Positions 8,247 through 17,297 of a stretch of 64,000 nucleotides of DNA are shown one piece after another. Below the pieces are notes generated by a model that had not been told where the DNA came from, ran no database searches, and saw only the letters and a list, made by a program, of their open reading frames with translations. The translations under genes were made by a program, and so were the position numbers. Source of the DNA: Roseiarcus sp963696665 (GTDB lineage: Bacteria > Pseudomonadota > Alphaproteobacteria > Rhizobiales > Beijerinckiaceae); contig CAVOLE010000005.1 of NCBI GenBank assembly GCA_963696665.1, positions 1-64,000 on the forward strand. Direction: 5' to 3'. Every line of letters begins with the position of its first letter. Positions within the stretch are counted from its first letter, which is position 1.

Positions 8247-9070
8247 ATGACCAAATTTCGAGAACCAAGAGCCGGGGCCGTTGCGCTGGGCGCAGCGCTG
8301 CTCGTCGGCGCGAGTGCGGCAACCCTCGCCAGCGCAGGCGGCTTTTGTCGTAGCGCTCGAACAGGATGGCTCGAACATTGTCGCAACCGGAAGCGGAACG
8401 CTCGATCTCACGGATCTCACTTTCGTTGTGACGGGACCCGGTCTGCTATGCATATTGCAGCCATCTCTTTCTTACTTTGGCATAGCGCCCAGCACGACCG
8501 CTAGCGCGGACCTATATAAACACGTGAGTGCTCCGACGCTTTTTGGGACTGGAGACTTTGCATTTGCCACCAGCGCCACCGGAGACATCGTGAGCCTTGA
8601 CGGCGCCGGTGATCTTGCTGTGCCCGCTGGGTATGCTTCTGGCGGCCTGCTGTCGGACAGCGCGATCTGGGCCGACGCCACTTTCGCGAGCCTCGGGATC
8701 ACGCGCCTTCATCAACCACGCGGAAGGATTGTCCTTTCCGGTCATCGGAGCCTTTTTGCTTCCAACTCTTCCTGATTCTCTGATCGACCCGCCATTTTTT
8801 TCTCAAGACGCGATCGGCATCAGCGGAACTTTTGAAGACGGGGCCTTCGCAATTAGGGCGCCATCGGCTCCGGAACCAGCTACCTGGTCGATGATGCTTT
8901 TGGGGCTTGCGGCGCTTGGGTTCTCGAGCTGGCGCGCCAAACGAAAGAGCTTCCCAGTCGCTCAGCGCAAAAAGAGGGCGGCCGAAGCGCTCTCTCGTAC
9001 TGCCGATGAGCGTGGCGCTCAGGCGCTCGGCCGCTATCACTTACGTCTTCAGAAGCGCGCGGCACGATAG
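8247..9070 (+). CDS. PEP-CTERM sorting-domain protein (two frameshifts)
   Basis: Across three frames this encodes an approximately 273-residue secreted protein. It has a signal peptide (AVALGAALLVGASAATLASA), a glycine/serine/aspartate-rich body (FVVALEQDGSNIVATGSGTL), and a C-terminal sorting tail PEPATWSMMLLGLAALGFSS followed by basic residues. PEP-CTERM proteins are processed by exosortase, usually in exopolysaccharide producers. Frame changes lie near 8340 and 8700, each repaired by dropping one base, and the 824-nt span agrees. After the WRAKRK stop-transfer the frame runs on about 30 extra residues, longer than usual. The gene sits between two elements with ISL3-like ends. No exosortase is visible in the window. 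Confidence 0.7.
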
Positions 9071-9133
9071 GCTAAGTTGTTATACCGGCCCGGATTTACG
9101 CTAAAAACCAGATGGTCGCTTCTACACAAATTT

Positions 9134-9797
9134 GGGTCTGATTAACTCTTGGTGCAAATCGCTTCTCGGAACGGCATCATCCGGGCTCGGAGCAGATTGA
9201 CTTCGGCGCGACCATAAATGCCTCGCTTGAGAATCTTTAGTTTGTTGATCTTCCGCCACGCCCAGTCATCGACGCCAACCAGATGGACGGCAGCCCCGGC
9301 GCAGCTTTCGGACTGAGCCCTGGCGTTCCGCCTCAGGCCCGCCAGAATTGTCGTGTCGCTGACCGGCATCCCGAGCCGTCCCATCAGCCGCTCCGAGGAC
9401 CGTCCGCCCGCGCTATGGCCAAGCAGCCAGACAATTCCCGCCAGCCGGGCAGTCCGGCGGACGAACGGCGTCGCAAGACTTGGCGCGCGCTCGGTGAGGA
9501 TCGAGGCCGCCTGAACAATGGCCGGTGCCCCTCGGAACGTTCACGAGTAGGTGCTATGGCGAGATTTGGACTGTTCGTTGCACTCCGGGCAAAAGGTCGG
9601 CTCCCGGCTATCCACAGTGACTGTCCACGCCTGCTCGCGCCGTTCGACGCTCATGACGCTCGAGCCCGGCCGCGCGTGACATGTAATCAACGTTTTCATC
9701 CCCACGCTGCCGCATACCACCGCAAGGCGTGAGACCGCTAGCGCACCATCGGGGAGCGCCGCGCCCGCCTCCCCTGCACCAAGAGTCAATCAGACCC
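9134..9797 (-). mobile_element. Internally deleted ISL3-family insertion sequence
   Basis: The element is bounded by 23-bp inverted repeats (GGGTCTGATTAACTCTTGG at 9134, one mismatch to the right end at 9775-9797). It encodes a shrunken transposase on the minus strand. The N-terminal part includes ALAVSRLAVVCGSV and FCPECNEQSKSRHSTYS (zinc-binding region), then AASILTERAPSLATPFVRRT and LGMPVSDTTIL up to VGVDDWAWRK. It then jumps directly to INKLKILKRGIYGRAEVNLL, which resembles the extreme C-terminus of ISL3 transposases. The whole central DDE catalytic region is missing, so the copy is non-autonomous. A one-base shift near 9545 further breaks the frame. No target duplication is seen. Confidence 0.75.
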
Positions 9798-9974
9798 GGT
9801 TAGATGGAGTCCGACACCTGGGACCTGGAACGAGCTTGCCGGACCAACCGGGTACCCGAGTTCCATCCGCAGGTCTTTCAGGCTAAATATATAAAGGGCC
9901 CAGGGGGCTGGCGTCAAATGGCTCAAGGCCGAGATGGTCGGCGAGGGTACCTCCTCAACAGACAAGAGGAGTCT

Positions 9975-12900
9975 ATGACGTCTGTTGCCGAAAGGCGTCA
10001 GCTCACCGTGGTTTTCGTCGACATCGTCGAATTCGACCTCGCTCAGCGCGCGCCTCGATCCTGAAGAGTTCTTCGCAGTTCTCAGCGCCTATCACTCGTT
10101 CTGCAATCAACTAGTAAGAAACTTCGGCGGCAATATCGCACAACCCTTGGGCGATGGGGTCCTTGCGTACTTCGGGCTACCCGTCGCTCATGAAGACGAT
10201 TGCGAGCGCGCGGTTCACGCGGCCTTGTCGATTGCGGTTGGGATACGCGAGCGGCGGTTTGAGACGCAGGAATCCGGCTCTTTGCGCCTTAATGTGCAAG
10301 TCGCGGTGAACACCGGGATCGTCGTCGTAGGGCGAAAGACTGGGGGCATCGATCACGACCGGAGGGAAGTCTTTGGCATGCCGGTGCATGTCGCCGCGAG
10401 GCTGCAGAATGTGGCGCCCTCCGATGGCGTTGTCATTGGCGGCGCAACCCACGAGCTTGTCCGCAAAGCGTTCAATTGCAAATCGCTAGGAAAGCACAAA
10501 TTCAACGGCGTGAACAAATCCGTCGCCGTTTGGTTGGTCGAGGGCGCCGCCGACAGCGAAAGCCGCTTCGCCAAAACGCGACCGCTGCCCTTGTCGACGA
10601 TGGTCGGCCGCGCTTCGGAACACGCAAAACTCCTCGAACTTTGGAATAAAGCCTCGTCAGGCTCAGGAAGCGTCATCGTCGTCTCGGGCGATCCGGGCGT
10701 TGGAAAGTCGCGACTGATCCATGAGTTCCGGGCGGCCCTGCCAGCCGGGGCCGCGGAGGTCATCTATCTGCAGTGCTCGCCACTGCACACGAATGCGCCG
10801 CTCGCCCCGGAAATCGAGCGGCTGAGGCGCGCGGCGCATTTCAACGACGCCGACGGGCCCGTCGAAATGGTTGCGAAACTGCGCGCCATGCTTGCCATTG
10901 CGCTTCCCGACCTGGAAAGTGCGCTTACTTACTACGGCGCGCTACTTTCCCTTCCCGCGTGCGACGGATTTACGCCCGCCGACCTAACATCGCCTCGGGA
11001 ACGCGAGCGAGCATTACAAACGCTCATCCGAACGCTGATTGACCGCTCGCGGATCGTACCGTTGTTGATTATAATTGAGGATTTCCAGTGGATCGACCCG
11101 ACCAGCCTCGAGCTGGCGAAGCGAATTGTCTCCCGCATCTCCTCGGAGAGGATGTTGCTCGTCGCAACGCGTCGGAGCGACTCCGACCCAGCGTCTTTAC
11201 CCGAAGGCGCCGTGGTCACGCTGCCGCTTGCAAAACTCGGCGATCAGGAATCGGAACGACTTCTAAAAACCATAGTTGGGACCGCATCGCTGCCAGGCTG
11301 GATGCTCCGAAAGGTCGTTGAGCGCACCGACGGTGTGCCGTTGTTCATCGAGGCGGTGGCGCAGACGATCCTTAAATCGGCAATGCTGCCGATTGACGAG
11401 AACCGGAGGCTCGTCGCCGGTTCGCTATCGGAGCTTCTACTCCCGGCAAGCCTTAAGGATTTCCTGACTGAGCGCCTTGACAGTCTCGGCCAAGCCAAAC
11501 GCCTGGCCCAGGTCGCCTCCGTGTTTGGACGTCAATTCGAGTTCGACGATCTGCTGTTTCTGACTGGTTTTCCGCGCGAAACTTTGCTGAATGGATTAAG
11601 CAAGCTCGAAGCCGCAGGCGTGTTGCGACAACAGATGCGGCCGTCTGGAGCGAGATACGTTTTCAAACACGCGATGATCGAGGAAGCGGCCTACGCCTCG
11701 ATCCTCAAGGAGGAGCGCCGCGACCTTCACGCCCGCGCCGCATCCCAACTCAGCGCTCTCGGCCCAGAACATGACAGCAGCCAATTGGCTCTGCTCGCGC
11801 ATCACTATTCGCGCGCCGGAATGCTGCCTGAGGCCATCCGAGCATGGATTGCCGCCGGGCATGCCGCCATGCAGCGGTCAGCCTATAGGGAAGTGATCGC
11901 CAATTTGTCCGAGGGCGTAGAGCTCGTTTTAGGATTGCCCGAGTCCCCGGAGCGATCCAAGATGGAAATCACGCTGCACTCGCACTTGGGAATGGCTTAC
12001 GCTGCGCTGGGCGGGTGGTGGCACCCGCGGGCCGACCGCGCCTATGATCGCGCGCTGCATCTCTCCCGCACGCTTGGCTCGGTGCGCGAAAAATCAATTG
12101 TCCTCTGGGGCATGACGATCGCCAAGCTGGTCAGTTGCGAATTGCTAAAGGCGCATGAGTACGCACAAGAGTTCAGCGAGCTTGCGAACGTCTCCCGCGA
12201 AAGCGAAGCTGAGTTGATGGCCCAGACGGGCACGCTGCTCGTCAATTTCTTCCTCGGGAGGCTGCGGCAAGCTCAGGCGGCGGCGAACTCCGTCATCGAG
12301 CACTACAGCCCCGGCGACCACTCCAAGCTCGTTCAGATCTACCAGCACGATCCCAATATCGTGGCCTTGGTGTACGCGGCTCGAGTTCGAATGGCTGCTC
12401 GGGAATCCGAATGGAGCGCGGAATTGCAGCGACAAGGCCAGGAAGCTCGCAAGAGAGCTGAACCATCCGTTCATGCTGGCTTTCGCTCTCATCCTCGGCT
12501 CGTTCTATCATCTTCTCGAGGGCGACCACGCCGCCAACCTGGCGGGCGTCGAAGAAGGCCTTGCCCTCGCCAAGGAATACACATTGCCTCTCTACGAGAA
12601 ATTCGGCTCGCTGTGGGCGATTCCCGCCCTTGCGAACCGCGATCCGGGGCGCGGTGTGCTGGAGGAGCTTTCCGGCCACCTCAATACGCTGCTCGACAAC
12701 AAGTACCATCTGCAAGCCGCCCTGTATCAGAGTCACCTTGCGATCGAATTCAGCCGCATCGGCGAGCACAACAAAGCCCGTGCTTTGGCGCAGTCGGCCG
12801 AAATGATTACGGAACAGACCGGCGAGCGCTGGTTCGAACCGGAAATGCACCGCATCCGCGCCGTTTTGCTGTCCCGCGACGCCGAGCCCGGCGCTTCGGA

Positions 12901-13129
12901 ACCTGTAAATTCCTTCCGGCGCGCGCTGGAGTCCGCTAGATCGATTGGCGCAGTTGGATGGGAGCTTCGAGCTGCGACGGGTCTGGCTAATTTCCTTCAG
13001 GCTCAGGCCAAACCGAGAGAAGCTCTCAGCATCCTGGCCGACGCGCGCGGCAAGTTTGCCGCCGAACAAACGACGGCGGACTTGCGACAGGCCGACCTGC
13101 TTCTGCACTCGCTGCGCGCGGTAACGTAG
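9975..13129 (+). CDS. Class III cyclase-AAA ATPase-TPR regulator (two frameshifts)
   Basis: This protein of about 1050 residues has an N-terminal class III adenylate/guanylate cyclase domain (1 to about 190), an AAA_16-type ATPase (Walker A SGDPGVGKSRL; Walker B LLIIIEDFQWID) and a long TPR-like C-terminus. Both metal-binding aspartates are present (VVFVDIVEF and LGDGVLAYFG). The Asn that normally stabilises the transition state in the VN-AAR motif is His here (PVHVAARLQ), so activity may be altered. The ATG at 9975 follows AGAGGAG. Frame breaks at 10035 (extra G; repaired EFTSLSARLDPEEF) and 12378-12379 (extra G; repaired VYALEFEWLLGNPNGAR) leave a span of 3155 nt, two over a multiple of three. 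It ends 12 bp from a convergent gene. Confidence 0.82.
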
Positions 13130-13141
13130 TGCGGAAATGAC

Positions 13142-14431
13142 CTACGGCCTGGCCATATTCAGCCGATGCCGGACCTCCAGGGAGGCGCGATAAACGGCAA
13201 GTCGCATGCGGTTGAGACCGCCGAGTGGCCGGTGCTGCGGCAAGCAATGCCATGGGCTAAACGACGCCGTCTCGCAATCGTACCATCGCCCCGCCTCATC
13301 GAAGGCCTGCACGGGAATCACGAGCCGCGCGAGCGAGACCTGCTTGTCCTCAGGCCCGTCCCAACTCAGGCTCGCATTCTCAATGTCGTCCGGCGTCGGG
13401 GCGTGGCGGATCTTGACCGCGAAATCGAACACGGCTTCTTCGCCCCGTGGATGCGTCGCGGGATCGAGCTCCGCGATCATCGCGGCGCGCAGGAAATTGT
13501 CGTTCGATCCTCTGCGATCGAGGCCATGAGCATCGGGTATGCTCCGCGGCAGCGCGACATAGCGCACCACTGCGTTGTCGCCAAGGAGATACGGCGTCAT
13601 GGAGTGATAGGCGACGCCGAGCGGGCTCGCCACCCGCTGGCTTGCGCTTCGAATTAAGATCCAGGATTGCCACAGGCGAAACGGGACGAAGAACGCGACC
13701 AGCTTCGCAGACCAGACCAGCTTCGCGCCCCAGCTATCGTGAGGCAACGCGATGATCTGGAAAAACTCCGAATAGTCGCCCGAGTTTTTGCAGAAGAAGA
13801 CCGGATAGTTCGTCAGTAGAAAATCCTGCTCTACGTGACCATCGCGACCTTCGCCCCCCAAATTCGCAAGAAAGCTCGGACCCGGCGCCTCAAGGAGCTT
13901 GATCGCCATCCCGCGGCCATCCCAGGCGCGGTCGGGTCTCTTGGAGCTTTTCGCGTTCGAGAAGCGCACAACCGCCCGATATCGTGCGCCAGGCTGAAAA
14001 ACGCCAACGGCCAACTCAGGCGGCGGATCGTCGCGCACGATGAATTCCGCCCTCACGTATCCATGCGGTTTGGCGTGTTGATCGCGCATCGCCTCGGCGC
14101 TCGCGCCCACCTCCTTTCCGTCGCAGAAGGTTTCGATAACGGTCAGTGCGGCGCGACGCGCGGTGCGTGCGATGGCGTCAGCCTCGGCAGGCTCCGTTCG
14201 TTCGAACCGGGTGAGTTGCAGCGGCCGGTCCGGTAGCTCTAGCGTATTCAGAAGGCGCTCGTAGCTTTTGGGCGTGACGATCGCGTTGGCGCCGCCGAGC
14301 GTTGGAGCGCTTCGCAGCGTGGCGCTGACCATCTGCCCCAGCCGAAGCAACCATCCCAGACCACGAAGCACCTTCACGGGCCACGCTTCGTCGTTTGCCG
14401 ACCCGGCGAAGGGCTGCGGTCTATCGTTCAT
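13142..14431 (-). CDS. Catalase-related heme protein
   Basis: This 429-residue protein belongs to the catalase superfamily (small, divergent catalase-like branch). DQHAKPHGYVRAEF provides the distal His119 of the HAK motif. FLLTNYPVFF holds the conserved Asn (about 208) and NxPVFF motif. Around residue 275, GVAYHSMTPYLLGD has the tyrosine expected to ligate heme. The protein is shorter than true catalases, and such relatives can act as peroxidases or allene-oxide-type enzymes. No signal peptide is evident. The ATG (14429-14431) overlaps the stop of the DyP peroxidase gene as ATGA, the last gene of a four-gene operon. Activity is inferred, not shown. Confidence 0.75.
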   Translation of the reverse strand: MNDRPQPFAGSANDEAWPVKVLRGLGWLLRLGQMVSATLRSAPTLGGANAIVTPKSYERLLNTLELPDRPLQLTRFERTEPAEADAIARTARRAALTVIETFCDGKEVGASAEAMRDQHAKPHGYVRAEFIVRDDPPPELAVGVFQPGARYRAVVRFSNAKSSKRPDRAWDGRGMAIKLLEAPGPSFLANLGGEGRDGHVEQDFLLTNYPVFFCKNSGDYSEFFQIIALPHDSWGAKLVWSAKLVAFFVPFRLWQSWILIRSASQRVASPLGVAYHSMTPYLLGDNAVVRYVALPRSIPDAHGLDRRGSNDNFLRAAMIAELDPATHPRGEEAVFDFAVKIRHAPTPDDIENASLSWDGPEDKQVSLARLVIPVQAFDEAGRWYDCETASFSPWHCLPQHRPLGGLNRMRLAVYRASLEVRHRLNMARP

Positions 14432-15840
14432 GATACGACAACCTCGCCCGCAGCCATCAGCCTCAAGCCAGTCAGGCTCGGCACAAAGAAATAATCGCCG
14501 CCCCTGCTGGTCACAAAGCGCGGAATTCCTTTGCACAGGAACGGAAGTCTTGCTGTCGCCTCGTCCCCAGGAATCACCATCTGGCGATTGTTGCTGCTTC
14601 CAACCAGCGGGTCCATGTCGTCACCCTGCTGAAAATCGTCGCCGCTGCCGATCCACGCCTCCTGCACGAACTCGAACTGGTCGAAGCCGGAATTGAACGC
14701 AAGAAACATGATGCCGCGAGGCACCCGCTCGGCCGCTTCCTCTCTGTCGCCTTCGGGCAGGTAGGGGCCATAGGCGATGCCGCGCCGGATCAACCGGTGA
14801 CGGCTCATCAATCTGCCGCCGAAGCCAAGCAAGTCGCGCGGATTCGCGCGTCGGATGTGTGCCCCGAGCGGGCAGCACGCTCCGGCAAGGTCGGCCGAGA
14901 ATTTGAAGGTGTTGTTTGGGTCGGCGGGTTTGGGCGGCCTCTCGGGGTACCGAACGAGCGGTGAGCCGTTCTTCCAGCGGCCCACCATCTTCGCCGCCAG
15001 ATACTCCTCCCCGTCGACTTCGTGAGGCAGGTGCGGAAGACGCTTGGACGCCTCCCTTACGAAAGCGCGAAACTCTTCGACGTGCTGCTCCAGCTTGCGC
15101 ATAACGAGATAGGTCCCGTTGTGTCCGAGCAGCCGGGGCAGCGGCATTGGGGCGACTTCGCCGCCTTCCCCCGGGTAGCCCAGGATGAATTCGCCCACTG
15201 GAATTTTGCGGAACTCGTCGTTGTCGTCGGGATTGCCGCAGTCGACCGCGGGGCCATTATTGGGCACGCCTTCGACGTCCGGATTGCTGATTCCGTCTTG
15301 GAAACCGAAGTGCTCTTTTCGGCTAAGCCGCCCCTCGACGGTCAGCCACTGGCAGTCCTGATGCTGCAAGGTCTCGATATGCGGGCCGCCGTCGGCGCGG
15401 TTGATATCCTCCACGACCCTGGAGACTTCGTGGGAATGCCGTTGCCGTTCATCGGCATTGGCCGCATAGACCATGACAACGACGTGGACACCTCCGGCGT
15501 CCCAAGGAGGCTCCCAGAGCTGAGGGTCGTCGCCGAGCGCGCGCGCGCGGGCCCTCATGCCCTGCTGAAACTCCACCGGAAAACTTGCGAGACATTCGTG
15601 GGGCAATCGCAGCGCCTCGAGCCCTGCAAAGCCGAGCGCGATATTGAAAGTCGCAGCGGGCCGTCGATCGCCCCAGTCGCCCGGAGTGATCCGCTCCGAA
15701 AGCCGATGGAGAAATCTCCTGCCGCCCCTCGCGCTCAGGATGCTAAAGAACATGAACCGCGCGAACTTGAAGGCGGGATATCCGCGCAATACGTTGTGCT
15801 GGATGTCGGACAAATCGAGAATCCGGCTGACATTCGTCAT
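14428..15840 (-). CDS. DyP-type heme peroxidase
   Basis: This 470-residue dye-decolorising peroxidase has the diagnostic GFQDG motif at 179-183 (Asp182 as the distal acid), the heme-ligand region GAHIRRANPRD (His328), and a distal arginine in the RGIMFLAFNSGFDQFEF segment. The length fits the longer C/D-type DyPs. There is no Tat signal or encapsulin-targeting tail that I can recognise, so a cytoplasmic location is likely. It lies 10 bp after the 198-residue unknown gene and overlaps the catalase-like gene by 4 bp. The co-translation suggests that the two heme enzymes work together on peroxide or a shared organic substrate. Confidence 0.9.
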   Translation of the reverse strand: MTNVSRILDLSDIQHNVLRGYPAFKFARFMFFSILSARGGRRFLHRLSERITPGDWGDRRPAATFNIALGFAGLEALRLPHECLASFPVEFQQGMRARARALGDDPQLWEPPWDAGGVHVVVMVYAANADERQRHSHEVSRVVEDINRADGGPHIETLQHQDCQWLTVEGRLSRKEHFGFQDGISNPDVEGVPNNGPAVDCGNPDDNDEFRKIPVGEFILGYPGEGGEVAPMPLPRLLGHNGTYLVMRKLEQHVEEFRAFVREASKRLPHLPHEVDGEEYLAAKMVGRWKNGSPLVRYPERPPKPADPNNTFKFSADLAGACCPLGAHIRRANPRDLLGFGGRLMSRHRLIRRGIAYGPYLPEGDREEAAERVPRGIMFLAFNSGFDQFEFVQEAWIGSGDDFQQGDDMDPLVGSSNNRQMVIPGDEATARLPFLCKGIPRFVTSRGGDYFFVPSLTGLRLMAAGEVVVS

Positions 15841-15850
15841 ATCGATCGCC

Positions 15851-16447
15851 TCAGAGACTTCCGGGATGTGGCGCGGGTTCGTTATCGATGGCCTCTCGCA
15901 TGGCTGCCAAACGATGTCTCAGATCCGCCGTCGTCGGCGGCGCCGCCTGCTCTTGGAGCCAAACGACAAATCCGGCAAATTTTCGTTTATACATCAGTGA
16001 CTTGAGGATATCGTCAACTGTGTCCTGAGGCCGATCCACGAGGAATAGGTTCGTCTCGATCTGGCATTTCTCGAAATACGCGGTCAGGGGGTCCCGGAGC
16101 GCCACGCCGGGAAACGCAAGGCAGTGCTTCCAGATCACCTCCACCTCGCGCGGGATCGCTGCGAGTAATCCTCCGACAAGCGCGTCAGGATCCTCACCGT
16201 CGAAATCGCAAATGAAAAGCAGATAGAACGAAGCCAAGCTGTCCGCCCTTGCCGGCAGGCCCTGATAGGCTAGCCTATCTATGATGACGAACCGCGCCAT
16301 GTGGATCGCGCGCACCTCGCTCAGCGGCGAACCGTAGCGGTTGCCGCTCAATGTGCGCAGGTGATCGCGCAGCTGGGCGGCGCAGTCGCCTCCCTTGATG
16401 GGAAAGAGTCCGGTGAAACCGTATTTCCTGCCCTTCTGGTTGGCCAT
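15851..16447 (-). CDS. Unknown protein of the DyP/catalase operon (paralogue of its upstream neighbour)
   Basis: This 198-residue soluble protein has no signal peptide and no known motif that I recognise. Its middle reads FVIIDR...SFYLLFICDFDG, a beta-alpha-beta pattern, then DPLTAYFEKCQIETNLFL and a C-terminal helix with DDILKSLMYKRKFAGFVV. The same succession of segments appears in the 202-residue protein encoded just upstream (FLSTFNG; GPLKEYIRRNQVESDHSYS), which indicates common ancestry. The alternating strand-helix pattern is compatible with a ferredoxin-like fold such as that of DyP domains, but this is speculative. The spacing is 15 bp from the upstream gene and 10 bp to the DyP gene. 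Confidence 0.75.
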   Translation of the reverse strand: MANQKGRKYGFTGLFPIKGGDCAAQLRDHLRTLSGNRYGSPLSEVRAIHMARFVIIDRLAYQGLPARADSLASFYLLFICDFDGEDPDALVGGLLAAIPREVEVIWKHCLAFPGVALRDPLTAYFEKCQIETNLFLVDRPQDTVDDILKSLMYKRKFAGFVVWLQEQAAPPTTADLRHRLAAMREAIDNEPAPHPGSL

Positions 16448-16462
16448 GCAGGAACTCGCTTT

Positions 16463-17071
16463 CTAGGGCGGTGTAGGACCGAAAGTTCCGAGCTTGTTCT
16501 GAACACCAATCAGGAGGCGATGAAACTCGACCATGAAATCTTGGTCTGAGAGGGCCGGCGCGCGCGCGTCGAGGTCCGTCACCATCGCTCTCAATTCCGC
16601 CGCCGCCCGGACATCGCGAACAGATGCGCCGGGGTAAGCGCTGTAGGAATGGTCGGATTCGACCTGATTGCGCCGAATATATTCCTTCAGCGGGCCGACT
16701 GGTCTCGCGAACGGATAACCGATGCTCCAAAACCAGACGAGATCGAGCGCTTTGTAGAGGACGTCGGCGAAGGCTTCGATATAGGGCCCCCACGGACCGT
16801 TGAACGTACTAAGGAAAAACAGATAGTCGTAATTCAGACGCTCAGGTTCCTGCGCTGCGTCCACATGCGGAAACTGATCGCGCCTCACCACGACCCAGTG
16901 GACAAAGGGAAGGAATGCAAGATCCTTGGCGGTTTGTTGGGTCGACGGCGTGCGATCGAAATACCCAAGCAGCTTCGACACGAACCAAGTTCCGAATCTG
17001 CCCATCGGCGTGACCACGTTGAATGTGACGGCCTTGGCCAATCCTTCATGATTGCGTGCGTAGTCGCCCAT
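16463..17071 (-). CDS. Unknown first protein of the DyP/catalase operon
   Basis: This protein of about 202 residues starts at ATG 17071 behind GAGAAG. A longer reading from 17182 is open but has no better ribosome site. It is rich in aromatic residues (FVHWVVVRRDQFPHV, LNYDYLFFLSTFNGPWGPY, LDLVWFWSIGYPFARP), with no convincing membrane segment or signal peptide. It aligns segment by segment with the next gene product (YLFFLSTFNG against YLLFICDFDG; LKEYIRRNQVESD against LTAYFEKCQIETN). As the first gene of a tight four-gene unit, it is likely a functional partner of the DyP and catalase-like enzymes. No function can be assigned. Confidence 0.72.
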   Translation of the reverse strand: MGDYARNHEGLAKAVTFNVVTPMGRFGTWFVSKLLGYFDRTPSTQQTAKDLAFLPFVHWVVVRRDQFPHVDAAQEPERLNYDYLFFLSTFNGPWGPYIEAFADVLYKALDLVWFWSIGYPFARPVGPLKEYIRRNQVESDHSYSAYPGASVRDVRAAAELRAMVTDLDARAPALSDQDFMVEFHRLLIGVQNKLGTFGPTPP

Positions 17072-17297
17072 GCACTTCTCACTTATACAAAAGCCAAAAT
17101 AACTGTGGGCCGCCGACCAACCCGTCATTGGCCTATTCAGGGAAAATGGTTCCCGCACCGGGTTTGGCTGCTTCGATTGCAATCAAACAAACGGAGCGCT
17201 TCATTGACAAGGGTGTGACTTTATATCGCGCCCGCATTTAGCGGTTCCCTCAGTATTGCAATATCGCGGGGGATTGGCTGTGATCTGCGTCACACTA

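Noticed and set aside
12293..13108. 271-codon minus-strand reading frame
   Set aside because: It is antisense to the TPR half of the cyclase regulator, which is supported by domain content after frame repair.
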